Assembly: GCF_920984675.1 (NCBI RefSeq)
Contig: NZ_CAKLBV010000049.1
Location: 1 to 34,821, forward strand
Origin: Methylobacterium sp. Leaf118
Lineage (GTDB): Bacteria; Pseudomonadota; Alphaproteobacteria; Rhizobiales; Beijerinckiaceae
Direction of reading: 5' to 3'
DNA: 34,821 nucleotides
Part shown: in pieces, positions 1-6,934 of the stretch
Layout: the number at the start of each line of letters is the position of its first letter
Position numbering within the stretch: the first letter of the stretch is position 1
Notes under the pieces: generated by a model
Databases searched by the model: none
The model's input: only the letters and a program-made list of their open reading frames with translations
Told to the model about the DNA's origin: nothing
Position numbers and translations under genes: made by a program

Positions 1-744
1 CGCCGCCAGGACGGCACGGTCCCGGGCGGGCTTGCCCGCGACGAAGGCCGCCTCCGTGGCATCCGCCGCGGCGACGCCGGCCGCGAGGGAGCGGGCGAGC
101 CGGGCCTGGTAGTCCGCGAAGGCGCGGGCGAGGCCACCGTCCTGGGCGAGGCGCGCACTGCCGCGCCCGACGATCTGCGCCCCGTGCTCCGAGATGATCC
201 CGCCGGTGGCGGCCACGACCGGCACCGGCAGATCGCCGGCCTGGGCCGGGCCGGAGCCCGGCAGGGCGGTCGTGAGGGCGCCCTCGGTCACGGACACCCA
301 GACGAGGCCCTCGGCGGGCCGCAGCACGAAGCCCGAATCGATCGGCCCGGCGCCCTCACCGAGGAACCCGGGATGGCCTTCGAGCGGCGTGCCGCAGGCC
401 CGGACGGTCCGCTCGATCCACCGCTCCGCCGCCGCGATCGCGCCGGTCTCCGCCGCGTCGAGCGCAGTCCGGAACGCCGCGGGCTCCAGGCTCGAGAGCC
501 GGGCCTCGGGGCCCGGGAAGACGAGGAGGCGCAGGCCGAGGGAATCCGCTCCCAGCGGGACGGCGATGTCGCCGGGGTGCAGGCGCGCCAGCCGCCGCCG
601 GCTGCCGGCACGGCCGGGCCGGTCGAGGTAGAGATCGGCCGATCCCGCCTCCACCCGGATCAGGCACGCCTCGACGGCGAAGCCCGGGCTGCCGGAGGCG
701 TCGGCCGGGGTGCCGGTGAAGTGGTGGCTCGGCTCATGCAGCAC
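1..744 (-). CDS. NHLP-type bacteriocin export ABC transporter, second subunit (N-terminal part, runs off the window)
   Basis: Open frame of 248 codons that continues past the left edge. I start it at a GTG at 742-744, inside the end of the upstream exporter gene (11-base overlap). The ATG at 735-737 is in another frame that stops at 660. The visible part is soluble, begins near 'LHEPSHHF' and has a beta-rich stretch ('ADLYLDRPG', 'HPGDIAVPLG') like the cyclic-nucleotide-binding-type N-terminus of the permease/ATPase subunit that accompanies C39 exporters in NHLP/NHLM export systems. Membrane and ATPase domains would lie outside the window, so the assignment rests on position and on this N-terminal character. 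It is probably translationally coupled to the exporter. In this family the second ABC protein lacks the peptidase domain and is thought to act with the first in peptide export. Confidence 0.7.
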   Translation of the reverse strand, partial: MLHEPSHHFTGTPADASGSPGFAVEACLIRVEAGSADLYLDRPGRAGSRRRLARLHPGDIAVPLGADSLGLRLLVFPGPEARLSSLEPAAFRTALDAAETGAIAAAERWIERTVRACGTPLEGHPGFLGEGAGPIDSGFVLRPAEGLVWVSVTEGALTTALPGSGPAQAGDLPVPVVAATGGIISEHGAQIVGRGSARLAQDGGLARAFADYQARLARSLAAGVAAADATEAAFVAGKPARDRAVLAA

Positions 745-2932
745 GGATCAGCTCCGCGTAGGTTCCGCGCGCGTCCATCATGGCGTCGTGGCGGCCGCGC
801 TCGACGATGCGTCCGCGCTCCAGGACGAGGATCTCGTCGCAGTCGCGGATCGCACTGAGGCGATGGGTAACGAGGATGACGGTGCAGCCGCGGCGGCGCA
901 GGTTGTCGAGGATCGTCCGCTCCGTCACGGCATCGAGCGCCGAGGTCGCCTCGTCGAGGATGAGGATGCTCGGTTCGAGCGCCAGGGCGCGGGCGATCTC
1001 GAGCCGCTGGGCCTGCCCGCCCGACCAGTTGCTGCCCCCTTCGCTGACCAGCGCGTCGTAGCCGCCGGGCCGGGCCGCGATGGTCTCGTGCAGACCCGCG
1101 TCCCGGGCCGCCTCCACGAGGCTGCGCTCGCTCACGCGCTCGTCCCACAGGGTCAGGTTCTGGCGGACGCTTCCCTCCATCAGCACGATGGTCTGGTCGA
1201 CATAGGCCAGGGAGGCGCAGGCCACCCCCGGCGGCACCCGGTCCGCCGGAACGCCATCGAAGCGGATGCGGCCCGCCCACGGATCGGCCAGGCCCACGAG
1301 GAGCCGCGCGATCGTGGATTTGCCGCTGCCCGAGGGGCCGACGAGGGCGATCCGCGCCCCCGGCGCGACCGCGAGCGAGAATCCCTCGACCAGCGGGGGT
1401 TCGAGCGGGTTGTAGCCGTAGGCGAGATCCTCGATGTCGATCGCGCCGCTCAGGCGCCGGGCCGGCACCGTCGCGTTGTCGTTGTCGGAGCTCGCCGGGT
1501 CCCTGGCCACGGTCAGGGCGCGGCGGTCGAGGGGGGAGCGCAGCACGTCGTCGACCCGCTCCATGGCCACGCGCAGCTCGCGCATCCCCGAGGCGATCCC
1601 GACGAGACCGTTCACCTGGGCGAGGAAGCTCGACAGGACGGTCTGGAAGGCCGCGAGCGTCCCCACCGTGATGAGGCCCTCCATGGCGCGCAGGCCGCCG
1701 AGCCCCAGGATGGCGGCCATGGTCAGGGCGCCGAGCGCCTTCGGGATCAGGCTGAGCCATTGCAGCGGCACCTGCATCCGATGCACGGCGTTCATGGTGC
1801 GGGCCTGGGCATTGGCCCAGCGCGCCATGAAGTCGTCCTCGGAGGCGGTCGCCTTGAGCGTCTCGATCGCCTGCACGCCGTTGATCGAGAGGCTGCCGAG
1901 CACCGCCTGCTCGCGCATGACCGTGCGGGCGGCGTTCTCCTGGCGCCGGGCGACGAGGCGGGTGAAGACGACGTTGACGAGCGCCAGGGCGAAGCCGATC
2001 CCGGCGAGCACCGGATCGTAGACCGCCATCAGGGCGCCGTAGAACAGGGCCGCCAGCCCGGTGACGAGCAGCGCGGACACTTGGCTGCCGATCAGGTCGC
2101 AGGCGCGCTCCGTGGCGGCGAGCCGGCTCGCGACGTCGCCCGCATAGCGCTGGGCGAAGAAGCTCGGCGAGAGCCGCATCAGGTGCCAAGTCAGGCGCAG
2201 GCCGAGGGAGAGGCCGAGCTTCCATTGCAGGCGCGCGAGAAAGTAGCCCTGCAGCGCGCTCAGCACGCCGCTCAAGAGGGCGGCGAAGGCGAGCCCGGTC
2301 AGGAGCGGCCGGATCCAGTCGGTCAGGTGGCGGACCAGGATGTCGTCGACGAAGATCTTGGTGGCGGCCGGCACGAACACGCCCGGCACCAGGGCCGCGG
2401 CGCCGGCGAGAACCAGGAAAACCACCGCGCCGCGCGAGGGCGCGAGCTGCTGGGCGATCGCCCGCCAGACGTTCGGCCGCCGCCCGGAAGGCTCGAAGGC
2501 CGCGTTCGGGCTCATGGTGAGCATGACGCCCGTGAAGGCGCGGTTGAATTCCTCGTGGGAGACGGTGCGGGGGCCCGTCGCCGGATCGTTCAGGTAGACG
2601 ACGTCGCGCCCGATGCCCTCGAGAACGACGAAGTGATTGAATTCCCAGAACAGGATCGCCGGCAGGGTCTTGGTCGCGAGCTTGGCCGGATCGGTGCGCC
2701 AGCCCTCGGCGTCGAGCCCGTAGCGGCGGGCCGCCCGGACCATGTTCTTGGCCTTGCTTCCGTCGCGCGAGACGCCGCAGGCGACCCGCAGCTCCTCCAG
2801 GGGCACCCACTTGCCGTGATGGGCCAGCACCATCGCGAGGCAGGCGGCGCCGCACTCGACGGCCTCCATCTGCAGGAGGGTGGGGACCCGCGCCCGCCGC
2901 GTGCGCGGGAAGCGCAGCCTCGTCTCGCTCAT
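734..2932 (-). CDS. NHLP-type peptidase/permease/ATPase ABC exporter (C39 peptidase-containing)
   Basis: A 732-residue inner-membrane exporter that trims double-glycine leaders and exports the peptide. The N-terminal C39 peptidase shows Gln21 and Cys27 in 'QMEAVECGAACL', His100 in 'WEFNHFVVLEG' and Asp116 in 'YLNDPATG', a complete catalytic set. The membrane domain occupies roughly residues 160-450. The ATPase at the C-terminus has Walker A 'GPSGSGKST', signature 'WSGGQAQRLEIA', Walker B 'ILILDEATSALD' and H-loop 'VTHRLS'. The start ATG at 2930-2932 overlaps the stop of the HlyD gene by 4 bases (ATGA). Total length fits the family. A longer frame reading back to 4267 is only read-through over the HlyD gene. 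Likely substrates are the LEAVNGG precursors upstream. Confidence 0.95.
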   Translation of the reverse strand: MSETRLRFPRTRRARVPTLLQMEAVECGAACLAMVLAHHGKWVPLEELRVACGVSRDGSKAKNMVRAARRYGLDAEGWRTDPAKLATKTLPAILFWEFNHFVVLEGIGRDVVYLNDPATGPRTVSHEEFNRAFTGVMLTMSPNAAFEPSGRRPNVWRAIAQQLAPSRGAVVFLVLAGAAALVPGVFVPAATKIFVDDILVRHLTDWIRPLLTGLAFAALLSGVLSALQGYFLARLQWKLGLSLGLRLTWHLMRLSPSFFAQRYAGDVASRLAATERACDLIGSQVSALLVTGLAALFYGALMAVYDPVLAGIGFALALVNVVFTRLVARRQENAARTVMREQAVLGSLSINGVQAIETLKATASEDDFMARWANAQARTMNAVHRMQVPLQWLSLIPKALGALTMAAILGLGGLRAMEGLITVGTLAAFQTVLSSFLAQVNGLVGIASGMRELRVAMERVDDVLRSPLDRRALTVARDPASSDNDNATVPARRLSGAIDIEDLAYGYNPLEPPLVEGFSLAVAPGARIALVGPSGSGKSTIARLLVGLADPWAGRIRFDGVPADRVPPGVACASLAYVDQTIVLMEGSVRQNLTLWDERVSERSLVEAARDAGLHETIAARPGGYDALVSEGGSNWSGGQAQRLEIARALALEPSILILDEATSALDAVTERTILDNLRRRGCTVILVTHRLSAIRDCDEILVLERGRIVERGRHDAMMDARGTYAELIRAA

Positions 2933-4179
2933 AGCCCGAAGAACCGGCGCAGGGCGGGGATGAACAGGCCGATCGGCCGCCCCGCGCGCACGGTGACCTG
3001 ACCATCCACGAGGGTCGTCGAGGACAGGCTGACCTCCGCACCCCGCAGGCTGGTCCAGGCATAGCTGTCGAGACCCTCGTTGCCGGGCTCCAGCCGGACG
3101 ACGAGCTGCAGCGGCGGGCCGGCCCGCGTGAAGACGCGGGCGAGATCGGCATTGCCGAGGCGGAAGGCGAGCGCGCTCTCGCTCTCGGGGCTGTCGTCGA
3201 CCTGGATCACGGTGCCGATCAGCGTGCCGTACTCCTCCTTCTTGGCGACCGAGGGCGACAGGCGCACCTCCATGCCGAGGCGGACCTCCTTGCCGCTGTC
3301 GGGGGGGACGTAGAGCAGGGCGTCGAGGCGCGGCCCGCCCTGCTCGACCACCATCAGCTTCTGCCCCGCCCCGACCAGGGCGTGGTCGCTGACTTCGTTC
3401 GTGGTGATGATCCCGTCCACGGGCGCCACGACCGAGGTGGCGAGCTGCTTGCTCAGCGTGTTCTGGTCGCGCTGGCCCTCCGCGTCGCGCAACTGCCGGT
3501 CGAGGGTCGCCAGTTCCTGATCCGACTGGTGGCGCAGGGAGAGCAGCGAGGCGTCGAGGGAAAGAAGGTCGGTCCGCGCCCGCGAGATCGATTCCTGGGC
3601 GGCGAAGACGCGCTCGCGGGCCTCGATGACCCGCTCGGCGGTGGTCAGGCCCTTCGCCTGGAGGAACTCGCGCTGGCGCAGCAATTCGTTGAGCTCGCGC
3701 ACGCGGGATTCGCCGAGGTCGATCGTCTCCTCCAGGGCCTCGCGCTTGCGCCGGGCGGCGATGGTCTCCTTGGTAAAATGGTCCTCGAGCTGCGTGACGA
3801 GGGCGGCGCGCTGCGCCTTGAGCTGGGAAACCCGGCCATCGACGTCGCTCAACCGCAGCACGTCCTCGGGCGCGCTCAGGCGGGCGATGAGGTCGCCCTT
3901 GCGCACGCGGTCGCCGCGCTGGCGGAAGCTCTCGATCCAGCCGGCCTTCGGGGCGTAGACGCTGACGAAGGCGCCCCCGGCCGGAACCAGCAAGCCCTGG
4001 CCGGTGACCGTCGTGCGGTAGCTGCCGAACATCGACCAGCCGAGACAGCCGCCGACGATGACGACGGCGACGCCGAGCGCGGCCCAACCGAGCGGCGAGG
4101 TGACCTTCACCATCTCGTCGAGCTGATCGGGCCCGGCCAGGCCGTCCAGCGCTTCCTTGCGGTAGAGAGCGGTCGTCAT
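2929..4179 (-). CDS. NHLP-type bacteriocin system secretion protein, HlyD-like membrane-fusion adaptor
   Basis: A 416-residue periplasmic adaptor linking the ABC exporter to the outer envelope. I chose the ATG at 4177-4179 because the protein then begins 'MTTALYRKEALDGL', followed by 'SPLGWAALGVAVVIVGG', a membrane anchor near residues 30-50, as is usual in this family. The open frame extends upstream to 4386, and an in-frame ATG at 4263 is a weaker alternative. After the anchor come a biotinyl-lipoyl-like segment ('APKAGWIESF', 'GDRVRKGDLIARL'), a long heptad-rich helical hairpin (about residues 95-230), the second lipoyl half ('VVAPVDGIITTNEV') and a beta-barrel. The stop overlaps the exporter start by 4 bases. 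A long hairpin-containing gap separates it from the precursor genes. Confidence 0.92.
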   Translation of the reverse strand: MTTALYRKEALDGLAGPDQLDEMVKVTSPLGWAALGVAVVIVGGCLGWSMFGSYRTTVTGQGLLVPAGGAFVSVYAPKAGWIESFRQRGDRVRKGDLIARLSAPEDVLRLSDVDGRVSQLKAQRAALVTQLEDHFTKETIAARRKREALEETIDLGESRVRELNELLRQREFLQAKGLTTAERVIEARERVFAAQESISRARTDLLSLDASLLSLRHQSDQELATLDRQLRDAEGQRDQNTLSKQLATSVVAPVDGIITTNEVSDHALVGAGQKLMVVEQGGPRLDALLYVPPDSGKEVRLGMEVRLSPSVAKKEEYGTLIGTVIQVDDSPESESALAFRLGNADLARVFTRAGPPLQLVVRLEPGNEGLDSYAWTSLRGAEVSLSSTTLVDGQVTVRAGRPIGLFIPALRRFFGL

Positions 4180-4568
4180 CCGGGAGGCCTGAACTTGAGG
4201 GGCCGTCTCGCCGATCCGCCGCCAGGACGAGAACCTCGCCCGGACGATCCGATCCACGATCATCCACCAGGCCCTCGTACCGCGTCGGCCGGATCCGAGA
4301 GTTGGCGTCCTAGTCTTGAGCGGATCTTGGATCCGCAAGCACACGATCGGGCTTGTTTCCATCTCACGGCGCTGTGCGGAGACCACACCGTGGGAGTCGG
4401 ACGATCCGGCGTCGGATCGACTGCCACAAAGACAACAGATTGATTAAAATTCACCTGACGGATCGTCCTGCCTCCGGTCTTTGCCGGGGCGAAGCGGCAT
4501 CCCCTCGGACGCGACGGCGCCCGGGCCGGCGCGGGCCGGCTCGGGCGTCCCCCGTCACCGACGGTCGT
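4180..4568. other. 389-base gap between precursor A and the transporter operon
   Basis: I see no credible gene here. The gap holds a long GC hairpin at 4516-4549 just after the precursor A stop. It also has a short AT-richer patch around 4430-4455 that may contain a minus-strand promoter for the transporter genes, though I cannot point to clear -35/-10 boxes. The frame of the HlyD gene is open through part of it, without a good start signal. Confidence 0.6.
4516..4549 (-). terminator. Strong GC hairpin after precursor A
   Basis: Bases 4518-4530 pair with 4535-4547 (13 pairs including one G.T) around a GCGG loop, with two more possible pairs outside. No T-run follows on the minus strand. It could be a terminator, a partial terminator or an mRNA 3'-end stabiliser between peptide and transporter genes. 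Confidence 0.6.
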
Positions 4569-5072
4569 TCAGAGGCTTTGATCGACGAGGTGGCCGCCGG
4601 CCGCACCGAGTCCGCCGACGAAGGCGCCCGTCACCAGGGAACCCGCCACGACGGTGCCGGCCGCACCGGCGCTCAAGCTTCCGAGGGCGGCGACGGCGCC
4701 GGCAAGGCTCACGCCCCCGGTGGCCGGGGCGGCGATGATGCAACCGACGGCCAAGGCGACCGCGGCGGCCGCGCCGAGCCCGCCGAGGATGCCGCCGGCG
4801 GCGGCCCAGCTGAAGCCACCGTTGACGGCTTCGAGCTGATCGTCGCTGATCGGACCCTGGTCGGAATAGGCGTTCACGAGCGCGCCGGCCTCGGCGATGA
4901 GGCGTTCCGCCTCGGCTGCGGGCAGATCATAGCCCTGGGCGGCGGCGAAGGCCTTGAGGCTTGGGCCGTCGTTCACGGTCGCGACGAAGTGCTTCAGCTG
5001 GGTCTCGTCCCGGAGTACGACCGCCATGTGCTGAGCGAAGTCGTGCGGGGTCTGCTGGGTTGGGCTCGTCAT
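4569..5072 (-). CDS. Double-glycine leader peptide precursor A (bacteriocin-like)
   Basis: A 167-residue precursor. I start it at the ATG at 5070-5072, preceded by GAGAGG/GAGAG, giving 'MTSPTQQTPHDFAQHM'; the frame is open back to 5213. Residues 1-86 form an acidic helical leader ending 'SDDQLEAVNGG', a double-glycine site for a C39 peptidase. Residues 20-65 resemble the Nif11-like leader family (TIGR03798 type), a tentative call. The predicted core (87-167, 81 residues) begins 'FSWAAAGGILGGLG', is dominated by Gly, Ala and Val, has GxxxG spacing (Gly93/97, Gly94/98), a single Cys at 111 and almost no charge. It is paired with precursor B, whose leader end and core start are nearly identical. 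The core looks like a membrane-active, two-peptide-type bacteriocin. Function is inferred, not shown. Confidence 0.85.
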   Translation of the reverse strand: MTSPTQQTPHDFAQHMAVVLRDETQLKHFVATVNDGPSLKAFAAAQGYDLPAAEAERLIAEAGALVNAYSDQGPISDDQLEAVNGGFSWAAAGGILGGLGAAAAVALAVGCIIAAPATGGVSLAGAVAALGSLSAGAAGTVVAGSLVTGAFVGGLGAAGGHLVDQSL

Positions 5073-5110
5073 GAACTCTCGATCCTCTCGATGGTGTGCG
5101 CGACCGATGA

Positions 5111-5136
5111 GGGGCCAGTCCGTGGGACTTTGCCCC
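5111..5136 (-). other. Hairpin between the two precursor genes
   Basis: Bases 5111-5115 pair with 5132-5136 and 5117-5121 pair with 5125-5129, with a small internal loop and a 3-base top loop. It fills much of the 76-base gap between precursors B and A and could tune their relative levels by attenuation or mRNA processing. Confidence 0.5.
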
Positions 5137-5148
5137 GTCGCCGGGACC

Positions 5149-5655
5149 TCAGCTCGTGATCGCGTCGTGGGCCGCCTGCGCGCCGCCGCCGACCATCGCG
5201 CCGAACACGGCACCCGAGAAGGCGCCGCTGCCGCCGCCGACGACGGCGGTGCCGACGAGGGCGGCGAGGCCTGCGGCGGTCCCGAGGGGGATGGAGATGG
5301 GCGCCGTGGCGATCGCGATGGCGATGCCGCCGACCGCGCCGACGATGCCGCAGGCGAGGCCGCCGACGGCCGCCCAGCTCAGGCCGCCATTCACCGCCTC
5401 GAGATCGGTGTCGCTCAGGCGCTGCCCCTCGCCGCCCGCCCCCTGGGCCTCGGCGAAGCGGCTGACGGCCTCGAAGATGCCCTGCGCCTCGGGCTCACTG
5501 AGGGTCACGCCGTGGGCAGCGGAGTAATCGACAAGGGCGCGCGCCGTGGTGACTTCGGCATTGAAGCGGGCGGAGGCCTCGGCATCGCCCTGCACGGCGA
5601 TCATCATCGCCTGGAAGTGCTGGAACCGGGGATTGTTCGGGTCTTGGAAAGTCAT
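5149..5655 (-). CDS. Double-glycine leader peptide precursor B (bacteriocin-like)
   Basis: A 168-residue precursor transcribed just ahead of precursor A. The leader (1-91) ends 'SDTDLEAVNGG', matching precursor A at the cleavage site, but its N-terminal part ('MTFQDPNNPRFQHFQAMM') differs and I cannot place it firmly in a named leader family. The predicted core (92-168, 77 residues) begins 'LSWAAVGGLACGIVGAVGG', is rich in Gly, Ala, Ile and Val, carries GxxxG (Gly99/103), one Cys at 102 and a hydrophobic stretch near 105-140, and ends 'AAHDAITS'. The shared (F/L)SWAA(A/V)GG core start suggests duplication and divergence, or a two-component peptide. An AAGG lies about 10 bases before the ATG. 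Confidence 0.85.
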   Translation of the reverse strand: MTFQDPNNPRFQHFQAMMIAVQGDAEASARFNAEVTTARALVDYSAAHGVTLSEPEAQGIFEAVSRFAEAQGAGGEGQRLSDTDLEAVNGGLSWAAVGGLACGIVGAVGGIAIAIATAPISIPLGTAAGLAALVGTAVVGGGSGAFSGAVFGAMVGGGAQAAHDAITS

Positions 5656-5922
5656 GGGTCAGGGGACCTTGGACAGACGTGAGAGGGGGAAACGTCGTCC
5701 CGTCGCGACGCCCGGCGTCGCTGCGGAGACGTCCCAGCCTGGATTCCGAGGGCGACGAGATCGGGCTCGGCCTTCGGCCGGCGGCGCGTCGGGGCCGGCG
5801 GGAGCGCTCTGCGACGCGGCGGTGTCTCGCCCGTCGCGGGGCGCTCCGGACCATGCGGGTCACGCAGCGATCGGGGCGCGCCTCACCGGGAGGCTCGGCG
5901 GATCACCCCGTGGCTGTGCCGG

Positions 5923-6183
5923 TCACCGGGCGGCTTTGCGGGTCACCTGCACTTCGTGGCCGACGGAGTTGTCCCAGCGGAACATGTTGCCCTGGCTGTC
6001 GTGCCGGAAGGTGCTCGCGTCGCTCGAAACGTGTCCCGGCTCGATGGTCTGGGTCACCCAGAGCATATGCCCGTCGACATTCTGCCATCCCGAAGACGTT
6101 CCTGCCCCCTGAACGCTGTCGAGCACCGCGTCGTCGAGCTTGTGGTCAACGTCTCCGATCGGCTGGATCATGGAATTTGCCAT
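5923..6183 (-). CDS. Small protein with GA-type leader-like motif, possible third exported peptide
   Basis: An 86-residue protein from the ATG at 6181-6183, with AGG about 7 bases upstream. The frame is open to 6243, where another ATG would add 20 residues. The N-terminal part contains 'KLDDAVLDSVQGAG', which follows the 'LxxVxGA' pattern of GG/GA leaders. Cleavage after Ala27 would release a 59-residue polar peptide containing 'SGWQNVDGHMLWVTQTIEPG', 'GNMFRWDNSVGHEVQV' and a basic end 'TRKAAR'. Unlike precursors A and B it is not hydrophobic and has no Cys. It is on the same strand and lies 267 bases ahead of precursor B. It could be a third peptide, an immunity factor or an unrelated small protein. 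No known family is recognised. Confidence 0.6.
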   Translation of the reverse strand: MANSMIQPIGDVDHKLDDAVLDSVQGAGTSSGWQNVDGHMLWVTQTIEPGHVSSDASTFRHDSQGNMFRWDNSVGHEVQVTRKAAR

Positions 6184-6421
6184 CTTGCCTGCACTCCACA
6201 AAGCGAGATCAGCGCACTGATCACGAATTTGTGAGTAGACCACAAAAGTTTATCAAAAATTACATCTCGCATATGCCCCGGGAAAAGCATCGGGACATGG
6301 AGGCTTTGATCAACAGATGCTTTACGAGCATTTGCCCAATCGAAGCATCCGCCGCGGCCCGACCCGTACGGGCCTCCGCGAACCGCCGCGCGGGCGCCCG
6401 CGCCGGGCCCGGCGCCGCGCC

Positions 6422-6748
6422 TCAGTGCTGGGCCTGCCCGACCGCGAGGATCGTCACGCCGAGGGCGACGACGGCAATACCGACGAGCAGCGTCGTGTTG
6501 ACCGGCTCCCCGTAGAGCCAGGCACCGCCGAGCGCCGCGCCGACCATGCCGACCCCGGCCCAGATCGCGTAGACGACGCCGATCGGCAGCATGTCCATGC
6601 TCGTCGACATCAGCCACAGGGCCGTGCCGTAGCCGAGGACCACGATCACGGTCGGGCCCGGGCGGGTGAGGCCGTCGGCGGCCTTGAGGGCGAGCGTGGC
6701 CGTCACCTCCGCGCAGATCGCGAAACCGAGAATCAGGAACGGGTGCAT
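6422..6748 (-). CDS. Small multidrug resistance (SMR) family efflux protein
   Basis: A 108-residue, four-helix inner-membrane protein of the EmrE/QacE/Sug family, which exports cationic drugs or guanidinium-type compounds by proton antiport as a dimer. The ATG at 6746-6748 puts the essential membrane glutamate at residue 14 ('ICAEVTATLALK'), the EmrE position, which supports this start. An in-frame ATG at 6761-6763 would add five residues. Other family marks are 'LTRPGP' after helix 1 and 'VYAIWAGVGMVGAAL' in helix 3. It appears to be a single-gene unit, divergent from the serine hydrolase. The sequence does not settle whether it is a Qac/EmrE or Gdx/SugE type. Confidence 0.92.
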   Translation of the reverse strand: MHPFLILGFAICAEVTATLALKAADGLTRPGPTVIVVLGYGTALWLMSTSMDMLPIGVVYAIWAGVGMVGAALGGAWLYGEPVNTTLLVGIAVVALGVTILAVGQAQH

Positions 6749-6934
6749 GGCCACCAGTGACATCCTTACCGGAGGGGAATCGTTCCGACCGAAGGGCCGG
6801 CCGGTGGAGATCTGCCGGGAAAAGTCTTGAAGCTTTGCCCCGCCCCCGGCGCGACGCGACCCGTCGCCCGCGCAATCCCCGAATGCGGCCGGCATCAAGG
6901 GAATCTTCAAGCTCCTCTGGGACACCACACCACC

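Noticed and set aside
710..3001. A 763-residue plus-strand frame over the exporter
   Set aside because: Antisense shadow typical of GC-rich DNA; no domain and no start signal.
660..3152. An 830-residue minus-strand frame opposite the exporter frame
   Set aside because: Low-complexity Arg/Pro/Gly composition with no motifs. The exporter with full C39 and ABC motifs occupies the same DNA.
734..4267. A single 1177-residue frame spanning the HlyD and exporter genes
   Set aside because: Only its C-terminal 732 residues (from 2932) are the exporter. The upstream part is an Arg/Pro-rich out-of-frame reading of the HlyD gene.
4353..5159. A plus-strand frame opposite precursor A
   Set aside because: Composition is that of a mirror of the Gly/Ala-rich core. 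The minus strand has the leader, cleavage site and ribosome-binding site.
4569..5655. Lanthipeptide or sactipeptide precursors
   Set aside because: Each core has one Cys and no synthetase or radical SAM enzyme is visible, so these classes are not supported.
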